Source: Cryptomeria japonica
Taxonomy: Eukaryota; Streptophyta; Pinopsida; Cupressales; Cupressaceae
DNA: 64,000 bases
NCBI RefSeq assembly: GCF_030272615.1
Contig: NC_081406.1
Span: forward strand, 481,092,900 to 481,156,899
Direction of reading: 5' to 3'
Made by a program: the position numbers and the translations under genes. Under the pieces are notes generated by a model, which was not told where the DNA came from, searched no databases, and saw nothing but the letters and a program-made list of their open reading frames with translations. Shown here in pieces: positions 25,001-35,779 of this stretch (its first letter is position 1; each line of letters opens with the position of its first letter).

Positions 25001-26246
25001 ATACAAAGTACATGTAAACATTTGGAAGTGTTGGAAATAGCATATATTGTGTTATATTTTGAATGTTATAATGAAGACAACAGCTCCATAGTTCTTGGTC
25101 ATGTTCATTTATACATGTCATTAATTTAAACCCAAAATGTTGGTTTCATTAAGAAGGATTAGAATTGTAGTGTGTGAATAGATAATCTAAGGCACATAGG
25201 TAGTGATGGTCAAATAGTTGAAGAACCCAAGCACCCATAAAACCAAAGAAAAAAATACTTGTGATGTAAGTTACAAGTTGCTCAAACAATTCAAGATTGA
25301 GAAGCATTTGCAAGTTTAAGAAATTCTCATTGTTCATAGCAAATTGTTGCAATAATTTTCTACAATTAAACCTTGTTCTCCATATTGAGTTAGTGGGACC
25401 AATCACATGCATTGTTCAATGTTATCCCTAAGAAATTTATGTTGAATGAATAACCTTGGATTTTTAATGCATTTCACTATTAAAAAAATTGGTAAACTCT
25501 TTTGGAACTAATGAATGTTATTTGATTACAAAACTTTAACAACTAGAAAAAGTGGCCAATGAAATCCATGGCAATTCGGACTTATATGCTCCATCTATTG
25601 TAGAAGTTAAACAATGTTGGATAAACGCTTTTAAGTTCATTACAAGTGTATCTTGTAATACACTTTTAAGTTCATTACAAGAGTAATAACCCACATAATT
25701 CTAGTTAGAAAGGTAAAAACTTTAGAAGAAAAACGTAATCTAGGATCCTCTATTCTTTAATCATTAATCACACATAAACTTGTTAATATGATGTTAAGTA
25801 TCTCCTATTGGTTTCTTAATTCTAACATAACTCCAAAGCTCCATAATGCAACTTCCTCTATGATAAAACCATATTTGATAGAGAAAAATATTTTAGATAA
25901 ACAAATTCCCTTAAAAATGTTGCATTGGTTTGTTAAGTCCCATAGCACCCTCGTGGTCATTTTGGATGCCTAGAATAATAATTTCCCCAAAATAGAGCAT
26001 AAAATGGTTCCCAACTTTAGGCATGGAAAGACACATAGTGCACTTAGAAACATTTGTTTACTCAAAGTGACATTTGGAAGCATGCTCAAGAGCATCCTTT
26101 CCATTAAATATATTTCCTAAAAGTTAAATGGTTCCCAATTTTAGGTATGGAAATAGTGCACTTGGAAGCATGTGTTTACTCAAAGCAACGTATGGAAACC
26201 CACTCGAGAGCATTAAATATATTTTCTAAAATATTTGATACTAAAA
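22091..26246. other. Non-coding stretch
   Basis: No supported gene. A segment with GTGTATATAATGG at 22390 and an A-run at 22741-22751 looks like retroelement debris. Around 24530-24720 a T/G-rich stretch ends GGGTCCAGAACCTTCC then TTAATCAAAAC, resembling a plant LINE 3' untranslated end. Direct repeats around 24730-25210 (TTTATTTGATAAAAT; AATAATCTAAGGCA) are degenerate duplications. Confidence 0.6.
26002..26232 (+). repeat. Tandem duplication, about 120-bp unit
   Basis: AATGGTTCCCAACTTTAGG...TTTACTCAAAG...GAGAGCAT...ATTAAATATATTT occurs from 26002 and again, with small changes, from 26128. Confidence 0.8.
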
Positions 26247-26262
26247 CTTTCAATTGTTATTT
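26247..26262 (+). repeat. Target-site duplication, left copy
   Basis: CTTTCAATTGTTATTT, preceded by four A, is repeated exactly at 27784-27799 right after a poly(A) run. A 16-bp perfect repeat flanking a poly(A)-ended segment is the signature of LINE-driven insertion. Confidence 0.9.
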
Positions 26263-27783
26263 TGGCAACTAAAGTTAAACTATCTATTCAAGTTGGTGGG
26301 CCTATAAAATTGGCAGAAGGCTAAATTTTTCTGTGAGTGAAGCAAAAAAATTTGATCCCAGAGCAAGCTCACATACGCTTTACTGGCAGCGGTTTTATAG
26401 CCCACTTGCCTTGTTTTGCACTCAATTTGGATGGAGTAGTTAATGCTTTAAATTATCTTGTCCGACTTTTCATTCCATTGAAGTGTTTTCTGTTTCAATA
26501 TGACATGTACGCAAGGAGATGTTGGCTGCCTTCATTAATGATGACAGACCAAGTGGTACCGTCTGTCATAAGCATTATTCCTAGCTTCCTGGTTAAGTTA
26601 TTTCCACATAATCAATCTTGCTCCATCTCATCTAAACAAACAGAGCTCTAGTTATTTCCTTGATGATGGCAGAATCCTCTGAGGGCCCTTCTAGAATCAT
26701 CATAAGAATCTTTCCAGACCCAATAACTTGTTTGGGAGTCGACACTCCAATTTCTCTAACCAGTCCTAATCAACAGTGCACCTTTAAGGAGATTTTGGAT
26801 TTGAAGCTTAAGCGAATTCTCCACACTGTCAACCCTACGGTGATTTTGGCAACTAAAATGGTGCTCGAACAAGGTCATCTGGATAGGAAGGAGTATTATA
26901 GAGATAATATGCAGATCTCATCCAGATTTGTCGCCTCTTTACTAGATTGCAGCATTTCTAAAGATGAGGTTAGAGCTCTAGCTACGAAACTATTTGAGGC
27001 AGAATTGCTTGGCAGGTTGGAAAGAACTTTAAAATATTCATCGAAGGGCGCGGGCTCGCCAAGACCAAGGGATCTTGATGCTTCGAGTAAACTCCGAGAC
27101 ACCGTAACTTTCTACCCTCTTCTTCTAGACCTAAAAGGACCTGCACTCAGGAGTCACATGCAATTTGTTAGGATGGCAACAGATTATCTCAAATGGCGAG
27201 TTCTAACCAATATGTCTCTGGACCAGGATAAAGAGGTGATTTTTAAAGATTTTGCCATTCTAAATGGCTTCCTTGAGGCCAATGAGGAGAATACTGGAGT
27301 TGGGTTGGCAAAAACTCAAAATGCATTTAAAGGTGGTAATGGAAATGGTGACAGGCTGGTGGAATTTCAAATGGAAAATGTGGGAGTTCGTGGCCGAGGG
27401 CGCACTTGCAGGGGTTGAATTGGAGCGGGTAGCTGCAAACGGGGCCGAGGTCGTGGTGGAGGCCAAGGCCGCCCTTCGCTCTACAGAAGTGGTGGTCGAG
27501 CTGGAACCTCTTTGGAAAGCCATGAGTAGAGGCGGTTCAAGCTAGGTTTAAGCTTTGTTGATTAGAATTTAGTTTCTTTTTGGATATTTCTAGGTCTTAT
27601 GTTTTCTCAAATCAATATAAACTTGGTGGAGGTATGAATCTTCCATTTTGTTTTATTTCCTAATTCTTTGTTCAGACTTGTTTAATGACTGGCTCATACT
27701 GCTTGTATGGTATTATTTTGTATTTGAAAAAGTTAATGAACATAAAACTACTCGGCTCTGCCTTTATTGACCAAAAAAAAAAA
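26263..27783 (+). mobile_element. Retrocopy of a transcript (processed gene copy)
   Basis: The segment is bounded by a perfect 16-bp duplication (26247-26262 and 27784-27799) and ends in a run of about eleven A. It holds one long intronless ORF in the sense orientation. This is what results when LINE enzymes copy a cellular mRNA. The insertion is about 1.5 kb. A TATAAAA at 26303 near its left end is odd for a processed transcript and may be chance. The exact TSD suggests a fairly young insertion. Confidence 0.75.
26660..27529 (+). pseudogene. Unrecognised protein with Arg-Gly-rich tail, in a retrocopy
   Basis: I do not recognise the family. An open frame of 252 codons (26660-27418, starting MMMAESSEGPS) is followed, after one TGA at 27416-27418, by 36 more codons in the same frame ending TAG at 27527-27529. 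That extension is rich in RG and RGG (KRGRGRGGGQGR), as in many RNA-binding proteins. The N-terminal part looks globular, mixed helical, with basic and leucine-rich segments (FKEILDLKLKRIL, FVASLLDCSISKDEVRALATKLFEAELLG, DLKGPALRSHMQFVRMA). The natural parent was probably about 288 residues. The downstream overlapping frame at 27264-27545 is a shadow. Whether the copy is expressed is unknown. Confidence 0.6.
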
Positions 27784-27799
27784 CTTTCAATTGTTATTT
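27784..27799 (+). repeat. Target-site duplication, right copy
   Basis: Second exact copy of CTTTCAATTGTTATTT, right after the poly(A) of the retrocopy. Confidence 0.9.
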
Positions 27800-30011
27800 A
27801 AACATTATGCAATGTACCAACCCTAGGAGATTCGGATTCAAATAAAAGTATAACTGGAAACACTTCTAGGGTGAAGCAGATGAGAGGCATATATTTTTTT
27901 GGTTAAACAACTATCTTAAGCTTTTGACACCATTATAACGCCTATCTAGGAAACACAAGTGTTTTCGACAACACTGGATCAATTGTAAACCCTTCAGATA
28001 GTTCTTACCTTACTTGTCGCCCTCTACTTAACCATAAAAGAAGAAATCATTCATTGCTAGACACACTTTGGTATCTGTGCACTCCTACAATTACAAACTT
28101 TAAGAGGAATCACGTGCCAATGTAACTTTCATAGCAAGGTTTACCTTACTAAAGATGTGCAGATAAAAGTTCTTAAATCGGTGTCAAGCTTGAGGTGTGT
28201 TGTGAGTCTTAATGAAGCTCTTGGTCCTTGGTTAACTCAACATGCAAGGTCTTCCAAGAGTTTGCATACAGCTCAGCAAGACCACCCTTGCTTTGCTTGA
28301 GACCAGTTGTTTGGGCAATTTCTGTGTGACCAATTCTCTGGCCAAGCTTATTAAGTCATGCTGCCATTGATGACATGCTAACAATTTAATGAGAATACAT
28401 ATAAATAGAAGGGCAACCACCACAGTCATCTCTTCAAGCAAGAGGGCACAAGTACACATTTTGTCTGTATTCAAATAAAACCTTCTTTACTTGATTGCAG
28501 TATTTACCATTGTTTTTTCATTTCTAGCAATAGATCTTAGTTATACTCCCTCTTTAGGTATTAGTCTTTTTGGTCCACCTTCGGTGTTTAGCTTAGAAAG
28601 GTTCATCGTGCATTGCACACAAAAACATGGTGAACTATTGTAGATGGTACTTTAGAGATGAATAAGTGCACACAAATATTAATCATCAACTTCAATACAA
28701 GAATTAGCTAGAAATAGCTAGATTTAGAGACTAAAATCAGACTATTTGGCAGGAATGGAAACCAACAGTAAATATTCATCAAAATAGTATATCTCTTCCC
28801 TTCTTTAGCATGCTGTAAATTATATTGTATCCCAAAAAGCATCTCACAAACTTGAACTGCAAACACAACCTACACACTACAACTGTTTAGTTACAATCTC
28901 CAAAGAAGTTGTCAGTAGTTAGATCCAGAAATGCATCTCACCAAAACTTGTTTCCCTAACAAATATGGAGCAAAATGGTTCCAATATAGCTTATTGCTAC
29001 ATACTAAGAAAGCAGGCATAAACCCATAAGTTAAAGTATCAAAAACTGAAAATAATCAAAGAGGTTTGATTTTTTCTGATCTTTCCATCTAGGTTGAAGT
29101 TTTGAATTCAGGAAGAGCTTGTCTGGAGCAATTTAGAGGGATGCTCTTGTAGGATTGCTTCAAAGAGGATAGTGTTGTTTCAAAGATCCCCCAATTCTTG
29201 CTCATGTCCACAGCAATTTAGAGGGATGCTCTTGAAGAAGTGCTTACTAAAGGGGTAGTGTCATTTCAAAGTTCATACAAATTATTGCTTATGCCAACAA
29301 CAATCAAGCACTCTCTGTTTGGTGCATTTAGATTGGCTAATCGTGCATCAAAACTATTTAGGCATTCATCGCTGTTCTTTCAGTTTGTACTGTTTGCTTG
29401 GACATGTAAAAGGAATAATGATCAGTTTGTTGGACAATAGTATGTTCACTATCAAGTGTCTTTTTTGTGAATTTTTATGGTGTTGATATTGTATGTTTTT
29501 GAAAAATCATGATCTTGAGGCGTACTTCCATAACCTTCAAGCTAAAAGCATAAGATATGACCATTTGAATATGTTTCTGGATTCTCTAAATTCAGGATCA
29601 AATAACTTTATCACAAAATTGTTGTCATGTCCCCTTTCCCTATACAGAATTATCCAACCAAATGTGTCATCCAAAGAATGTGGACTGCAAAATAGGAGAT
29701 TAAGAAATCAGAGATATCTGTTTTCAGTCAAATCTTGACCAAGAAAGAGAACAAATTGTTATAGATAAAATACATATTTTCCTTCAGCACCAGAAGCCAT
29801 TGTTTAAAATGTTTACACACCCCCCAGTGGCATCCTTTATAATACAACAAAATGTAATTTCAGACTTGCCTTCGATGGTTCTTTGTTTCCCTTCCATTTC
29901 CATTCTGAAGAACTTCTGGGGTTAATGTAATGAAGTATAAATCCAACAATGGTACCTGCTCAGATAAAGAACAAATCTTTTGCATATCCATGTCATATTG
30001 AGCACAATGAT
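27800..30011. other. Non-coding stretch, 3' side of the LAZ1-like gene
   Basis: No supported gene. A tandem duplication of about 130 bp occupies 29125-29255 (CAATTTAGAGGGATGCTCTTG at 29129 and 29213). On the minus strand a possible extra terminal exon of the LAZ1-like gene lies at 29860-29955 (listed separately). The rest may include that gene's 3' untranslated region. Confidence 0.5.
29860..29955 (-). CDS. Possible terminal exon of the LAZ1-like gene
   Basis: If the donor GTATGAA at 30017 is used, an acceptor ending CTGAGCAG (29956-29957) 62 bases further on opens an in-phase stretch of 31 codons (VPLLDLYFITLTPEV...) to a TGA at 29860-29862. A 62-bp intron is short for a plant. The alternative, equally simple, is that the upstream exon ends with its own TGA at 30012. 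I cannot choose between these from the sequence. Confidence 0.25.
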   Translation of the reverse strand, partial: VPLLDLYFITLTPEVLQNGNGRETKNHRRQV

Positions 30012-30245
30012 TCATACCTTGATCATATTTCTTTCCACTTCACTTCTGTCAGAGGCCTCACCTTCAGAAGAAGGTATACTAGATGAGTAGCCATCATTAA
30101 TTATACTAGTTCCGTGCATTTGCTCAGGGTTGTGTACTACAATCATCTCCTCAGCTGTGGAGACAATGGTCTGCGCTTGATTCTTGTTTGTCCTTTCATC
30201 ACCTCCACTGCTATATAGAATATAATCATGGTATGTTGGTGCAAA
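30012..30245 (-). CDS. LAZ1/TMEM184-like DUF300 membrane protein, C-terminal exon
   Basis: The acceptor TTAATGTTTCAG precedes base 30245 on the minus strand. The exon is phase 0 and opens FAPTYHDYILYSSGG, the conserved cytoplasmic block after the last transmembrane helices of plant DUF300 (Ost-alpha) proteins. A polar, serine-rich tail follows (SSSIPSSEGEASDRSEVE). It either stops at the TGA at 30012-30014 (ends NMIKV) or splices at AAG|GTATGAA. The preceding exon is at 60505-60738, whose last codons (DTVHQ) join this one to give the family's HQFAPTYHDY motif. The protein would lie in internal or vacuolar membranes; Arabidopsis LAZ1 acts in brassinosteroid- and cell-death-related trafficking. 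The exon is intact. Confidence 0.85.
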   Translation of the reverse strand, partial: FAPTYHDYILYSSGGDERTNKNQAQTIVSTAEEMIVVHNPEQMHGTSIINDGYSSSIPSSEGEASDRSEVERNMIKV

Positions 30246-30841
30246 CTGAAACATTAACAAGGAAAAATGTTATACCAAAATTTCAATTCAAATTGTTAGT
30301 TTAGAGAGGAAGATGTTCAACGTAGTTTAAACAGACAAAAGATCTGCTTACAAGTCAAAACCTATCGACAAAAAGAAAATGTAGGCATTTTACCAACTTC
30401 TAAACAAGCCATATCCCAATAGATCAAATCTTGATGTAGGAATAAAATTCAACAGATCCCAATCAAGCATTCAGCTAATTAAATCAAACATTTCATAAGA
30501 AATAGTTCAATCTTTAATACAAATATTTCAATAATAGCTCTGCAAATTTGAGGTACAACATACAACTTGAAAAATATCACGTGTACAACTAAAAGGCTTA
30601 CAACAATATAAGTGACTAGAGAATTAATACCTTCTCTTTGTATATGCATTTATTTAGCAGTAAATATACTCCCAATTTGCCATGTGTAGTCCAGATTCTA
30701 AAACTACAAATGTCCATCAAGCTGTGGTGAGCACTTAAGATGGTGCATCTACATGTAAATGAACCAAGTTTAAAAACTGGTGAGAATTAATTTCAAAGAT
30801 AATTGTACTCCATTAAATTGGATTGTGCCATCAAGAAATAC

Positions 30842-30846
30842 CTAAT
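30842..30846 (+). repeat. TSD CTAAT, left of gypsy element
   Basis: CTAAT directly before the 5' LTR is repeated at 42329-42333 directly after the 3' LTR. Confidence 0.9.
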
Positions 30847-32216
30847 TGTCAGGTCCCCATTTCTCTAGTGGCTATATTGATGTTTGAATTTCCCTGAATT
30901 CACAGTGTAAGGGGATGACTGTTTAGCCAAAGGGTTCTTTTGTTTAGACATATTTTTCTTTGGTGAACTTATAATAATATAACTTTATAATTTTATGTTA
31001 TAAAGTTACTTTTTTCTAAATATAGAAAAAGGTTAATAAAAGTAACTTACAAGTTGCTAATTAATTCAATGAGTAACTTCATTTAAAAAGTTACATGACC
31101 CTCTTCCCTAGGCAATTTAATAACTTAAAAGGTGGTCAATTTCATGTTGAAGCCACCGTTGAGGTTGAGCGCTCAAATGGAGGGAGAATAAGATTCTTTA
31201 GCATATTTGGAGATGCCTTGTGGAGGTTCGATGAGTTTATGAAGCCATTTTTTGAGAAGAAGCGATTCATTATTTTTGGCTTGAGTTTTATGAATTTTAT
31301 GCATCCTTTGGATTGTGGAGGTCTGCAGCAGCACGAATTTGCCTGAGAAGCCTTTGGAGGACGTGACTCCTTCAGATTTAGGTGGTGTGGACGAAATCCC
31401 ACACTCCTCTCTTCACTATGGCAGCACCATTAGAGGTTAATTTGGACTTTGGGGTTCGATTTCCTCCAAGACTTCATTCTTCACAACATAGTCAGGTCTG
31501 TAATATAAGATCTGAGCATTTGGATCAGAGATTGCAGCAAGAAATAAGCCACAAATGCCAGCCGTACAGCTCCCTTGGCCAGCCATACCATTCTCTTGCC
31601 TGGGAATCCATTAATAAATAAACTAAAGGATATGGCACCACTATTGGTGTGTGAATTCATTGTGGGATATTAATAAGTGATCACTGTTGGTTTGGTTTGA
31701 AGAAAATATCAGATTTGGGAAGCAGCAGCAATTCTTTGAGGAAAAGAGACATAATTTGAGAATCTTGCCTGGCAAGAATTTGGAATTCCAACTGGGTCTG
31801 AATAATTCTTCAATATTAGTTTTTGGTAATTATCCTAGAGTTAAATAAAGTCATTTGCAGCCATTAGTAGCAGCTGGAGGTGCTTGGTTCAGTAACTGCT
31901 TCATTCCAGGCTCAAATTCCACCCTCAAACCCCAGCATTGGACTCCTGGTAAGCCTTGAACGGCTTAATTCTATCAAGAATCCTCTTTATTGTTTATTTG
32001 TACTTGCTGCAATTAATAATCAGAAGTCTGGAAACTATTATCAGTTCTATATTTATTGTATTGCATTTATAATTTTCCATATATTGTCAAAAATCCAAAA
32101 AACTACAAAAAAATTGAAAATACAATAAACTTCCAAAAACTCTTTTCGCCGGTCAAAGAATTTGAATTTGTAAACAATCAGTAGTTTGGATAAGAATTCT
32201 AGTCAGGGATCTTTCA
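30847..32216 (+). repeat. 5' LTR of the gypsy element
   Basis: About 1370 bp, starting TGTCAGGTCCCCATTTCTC and ending GGATCTTTCA. From 30985 on it matches 41088-42328. Near 30890 it lacks about 20 bp (TAACATCCATCCCCACAGG) present in the 3' copy. Short frames on either strand in it recur in the 3' LTR and are not genes. Confidence 0.95.
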
Positions 32217-32217
32217 A

Positions 32218-32229
32218 TGGTATCAGAGC
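32218..32229 (+). promoter_or_regulatory. Primer-binding site for initiator tRNA-Met
   Basis: TGGTATCAGAGC starts one base after the 5' LTR. It is the standard plant primer-binding site complementary to the 3' end of initiator methionine tRNA, which primes minus-strand DNA synthesis. Confidence 0.95.
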
Positions 32230-32267
32230 AATGATCCTACCAACCTGGGGGTCATCAAAGTAACTCT

Positions 32268-33454
32268 ATGCAGCGGGGCAGATTTGGTACCTACAGATAT
32301 TACACACGCAGGAGACCTAGAGTGGATTTAAATTTTGTCACAGAACCTCCCTTTGAGACTAATATGGGTGATCTACCTGAAGGACAGAGGAGCCCACCCA
32401 GACAGGAGAGACAAATTCCACTCAATCCTGATGAGATTATGAGGAGCTTGGCTGAAGCACAGCCAAGAATTGTTGAATCAATCAACAAGTTACAAGACAC
32501 ACTTGACAGAATGGATTTGGGAAATAATAGGGTCAGGCACAGAAGCCGTAGCAGGACAGTATCGGCTACAGGAAGTAGGGGCAGCAGTAGAATTCCATCT
32601 TCCCTGAGTAATGCATCCATCTCATCACGGAGGGACAGGACCCATACTAGGACAGCGGATAGGCCTATGCTCCCACGGTTCACTCCTAGAGATGTACCAC
32701 CGTTGGCTGAGCCTCAGAATGCAATCACCTTCCAGGACACAGTTATGGCTGCCAGCGATGAGTAGGCACGTCTACCAACACATGTTAGAGATGCATTCCT
32801 GTTGCATCAATATTGTATGTAGCGCCGTGATTCCATGAGGGGACAGAATGACAGGGGACCCAAACAGCAGTGGAATAATGATTTGAAGAAGGCTACAGAT
32901 AAGCTGATTTTATCCACTTTTGATGGCAGCAGTTCCACTAGTGCACGAGCGTGGGTTCACAAGCTAGATATATACCTCTCCTTGAAACCCATGGCTGAAA
33001 ACGAAGCCATTCAGATTGCTGTCCTACATTTGGAGGGTGTCACATATGACTGGTGACACTATGGATTGGTCACGCAGAATCACGCTCTCATTCATTCATA
33101 CGCAGAGTTCACAGATTTTCCAGATTTGACAAGAAAGATGTGGAACTTTATTACAGGGATTTACCTCTCCTGAAACAGTCGGGTCATGTGGATACATACA
33201 TTAATGAATTTCAGCGTATAGCAATGATGGTACTGAAGATGCCTGTTAGGAGGGTAGTTATGCTCTTCATAGAGGGACTTCATGAGAGAAACCGTGGCTT
33301 AGTCGAGGCTTTAATGCCTACGACTTTACAGGAGGCTAAACAGCTCACGTTAGACTTGGACACCACTCCTCCATCCTCCACTTTTCAACAAAACAAAAAC
33401 TTTCCCAGGAACTCCAAACCTTTTCCAGAAGCCTTTCAATCCACAAAAGGGTAA
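32268..33454 (+). pseudogene. Gypsy gag (broken)
   Basis: The frame opens MQRGRFGTYRYYTRRR, is arginine/serine-rich (RHRSRSRTVSATGSRG), and is stopped by TAG at 32763. It resumes with the gag core LILSTFDGSSSTSARAWVHKLDIYL and AIQIAVLHLEGVTYDW, is stopped by TGA at 33054 and shifted, then continues as FDKKDVELYYRDLPLLKQSGHVDTYINEFQRIAMM. Gag forms the particle that packages element RNA. The breaks prevent a full product. Confidence 0.9.
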
Positions 33455-33459
33455 TACAT

Positions 33460-33989
33460 CTTCTCCTAGGATTGAACAGGAGACTAGAAATGAATTACGG
33501 AGAAAGAAACTGTGTTTTACTTGTAAGGAACCTTGGGAACCAGGTCACAGATGTCCTGGCAAAGGCAAAGCTCATCTCATTGAAGTGAGCTCAAATGTGG
33601 AGGATGAGCACATACAGGACACTGATGATGAGGGAGAACATATTGAGTCTCCCCAGATTGAGCTTGACTCTACTGATGCACAGGCTACGGCCAATGTTAC
33701 CATGGCCACTCTTTCCAATTATCCTAAGTTCCACACTTTCAGATTGAAGGGAACTATTCAGGGGCAGCGTGTAGTGTATTTAGTAGTTACCGGAGCGACC
33801 CATAACTTTATTGATCAGCGTATGGTAGAGACACGTGGGTTACAGATAGAGGAATTTTCAGGATTTCGTGTGAAGGTTGTAGATGGTGCAATGTTGGGAT
33901 GTACCAGGAGGATTACTCAACTCAGTATCCAGATGTGGGACTACACTTTGACAAATGACTTTTATGTTTTACCCTTAAGAGGATTATGA
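33460..33989 (+). pseudogene. Gypsy zinc knuckle and aspartic protease, catalytic Asp lost
   Basis: A CCHC-like knuckle (CFTCKEPWEPGHRCPG) at about 33512-33559 leads into an acidic linker and a retropepsin-like domain. The active-site triad, normally D(S/T)GAT, reads VTGATHNFI with valine (GTT at 33785-33787) in place of aspartate, so the protease would be dead. The hydrophobic flap and the block LRGL are present. It is 134 residues from the first methionine, ending TGA near 33987. Confidence 0.85.
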
Positions 33990-34050
33990 TACAGTTATAA
34001 GTATGCAGTGATTACAAGGAATTGCTAGATATGTCATTGATCACCGCAGA

Positions 34051-35770
34051 ATGCAGTTGGAATTCTTAGCTGATGGTAAGAAGAGAATACTGAGGGCATT
34101 ATCGGATGGAGGCCCCAAGGAGGTTTCCTCTCGCAGGATGGAGACTATTATCAAGCACAGAGATATCCTTTGGGCTACACAGTGCTTTGTTTCATCTAAA
34201 GCACCTTCATCTCAGGATGGCAATTCATATCACATAGATATACAACAGATTTTAAATAAACATGGGGTGGTGTTTGGTGATATACCTCCTAGAGTACCAC
34301 CTGATAGAGGCTTTGAGCATGTGATAGAATTAGAGGATGGAGCAAAACCAGTCATGACTACTCCTTACTGCCATCCTAAGGCCTACAGAGATGAGATTGA
34401 GAAGACCATCAAGGAACTTCTCGACATGGGATTCATTAGACCGAGCTCTAGTCCCTTTGCTTCTTCAGTTGTGTTGGTGAAGAAGAAGGATGGGACCTTA
34501 CGCATGTGTATTGACTACCATGCACTTAATAAGAAAACCATTAAGAATCGGTACCCCATTCCACGCATAGATGAGTTGTTGGATGAGCTTCATGGCTCAG
34601 TTTATTTTCCGAAGATTGATCTTCGATCAGGGTATCACCAGATTAAGGTGCGGGAGTCTGATATTCACAAAACAGCCTTCCGATGCCATTATGGTCATTA
34701 TGAATTCTTAGTGATGCCTTTCGGTATCACTAACGCCCCTACTACATTTCAGTCATGTATGAACCACATAATTAATAAGCATCTGCGTAAGTTTGTATTG
34801 GTATTCTTTGATGATATATTGATTTACAACAGATCATGGGAGGAACATCTAAGGCACTTAGATGAGGTGTTGAGCATTATGGAATTTCAGTCCTTGTATG
34901 CTAAGATGTCCAAATGTGAATTTGGGCTCACTGAGATTTTATACTTGGGACATGTGATAGGAGTTGATGGAGTCAAAGTCCATCAAGAAAAGATCCAAGC
35001 TATTATTGATTGGCCACCTCCCAGGAATATTTCAGAGTTGCATGGTTTCCTTGGTTGATGTGCTTATTATAGGAGGTTTGTAAGGGGTTACTCTCAGCTT
35101 GCAGCACCTTTGATAGATCTCACCCAAAAAGGGGCTTTCAGATGGACTCATGAAGCGCAGGAGGTATTTGATAGACTTAAACAGGTGATGAGCACTTGTC
35201 CTGTATTGGCACTTCTTGATTTCACCCAACCTTTTGTGCTTGAATGTGATGCTACAGGAGAAGGTGTGGGTGCAATACTTATGCAAAATCATCATCCTAT
35301 TGTGTATGAGAGTAGAAAACTGAAAGACAATGAGAAATTATACTCTACCTATGATAAAGAAATGTTGGCTATTATGCATTCTCTCTCAAAATTCAGACAG
35401 TACTTAGTGGAGAGGAAATTCATTGTTAGAACTGATCATAACAGCCTTAAGTACTTTTTAGGACAAAAGAATCTTAATGAGAGGCAGCAAAAATGGGTCA
35501 ATAAGATCCAAGCATATGATTTTGACATTGAATATGTCAAGGGGAAAAATAATTTAGCTGCTGATGCATTATCTAGAAAGCCATCCATTGCTGCCCTTTG
35601 TTCATTGAGTGAGATTTCAGCTCATTGGAAATCTCAACTTTTAGTTGAGTATTCCAAAAATCAGCATGCATGTGAAATTATAGATGGGATCGTCCAGGAT
35701 AACAGGTACACAATTGTGGATGATGTGATTTACTACCAAGGGAAGAATTTATTAAGTTCCAGAATCTAAA
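34051..35770 (+). pseudogene. Gypsy reverse transcriptase and RNase H
   Basis: Classical Ty3/gypsy blocks: MGFIRPSSSPFASSVVLVKKKDG, RMCIDYHALNKKT, YPIPRIDELLDEL, FPKIDLRSGYHQI, the catalytic VFFDDILIY near 34800-34830 and ILYLGHVI. A TGA at 35056 interrupts the stretch before YYRRFVRGYS. RNase H follows (VLECDATGEGVGAIL, YSTYDKEMLAI, RTDHNSLKYFL, NNLAADALSRK). The catalytic residues are present. A frameshift near 35770 separates this from the integrase zinc finger. Confidence 0.95.
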
Positions 35771-35779
35771 CTAAAAAAA

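Noticed and set aside
28232-28474. Minus-strand 80-codon frame as a further LAZ1-like exon
   Set aside because: It does not resemble the family's C-terminus and has no convincing splice borders in phase.
31095-31621. Open frames inside the gypsy LTRs
   Set aside because: The same frames recur at 41233-41765 in the other LTR; they are LTR sequence with no protein resemblance.
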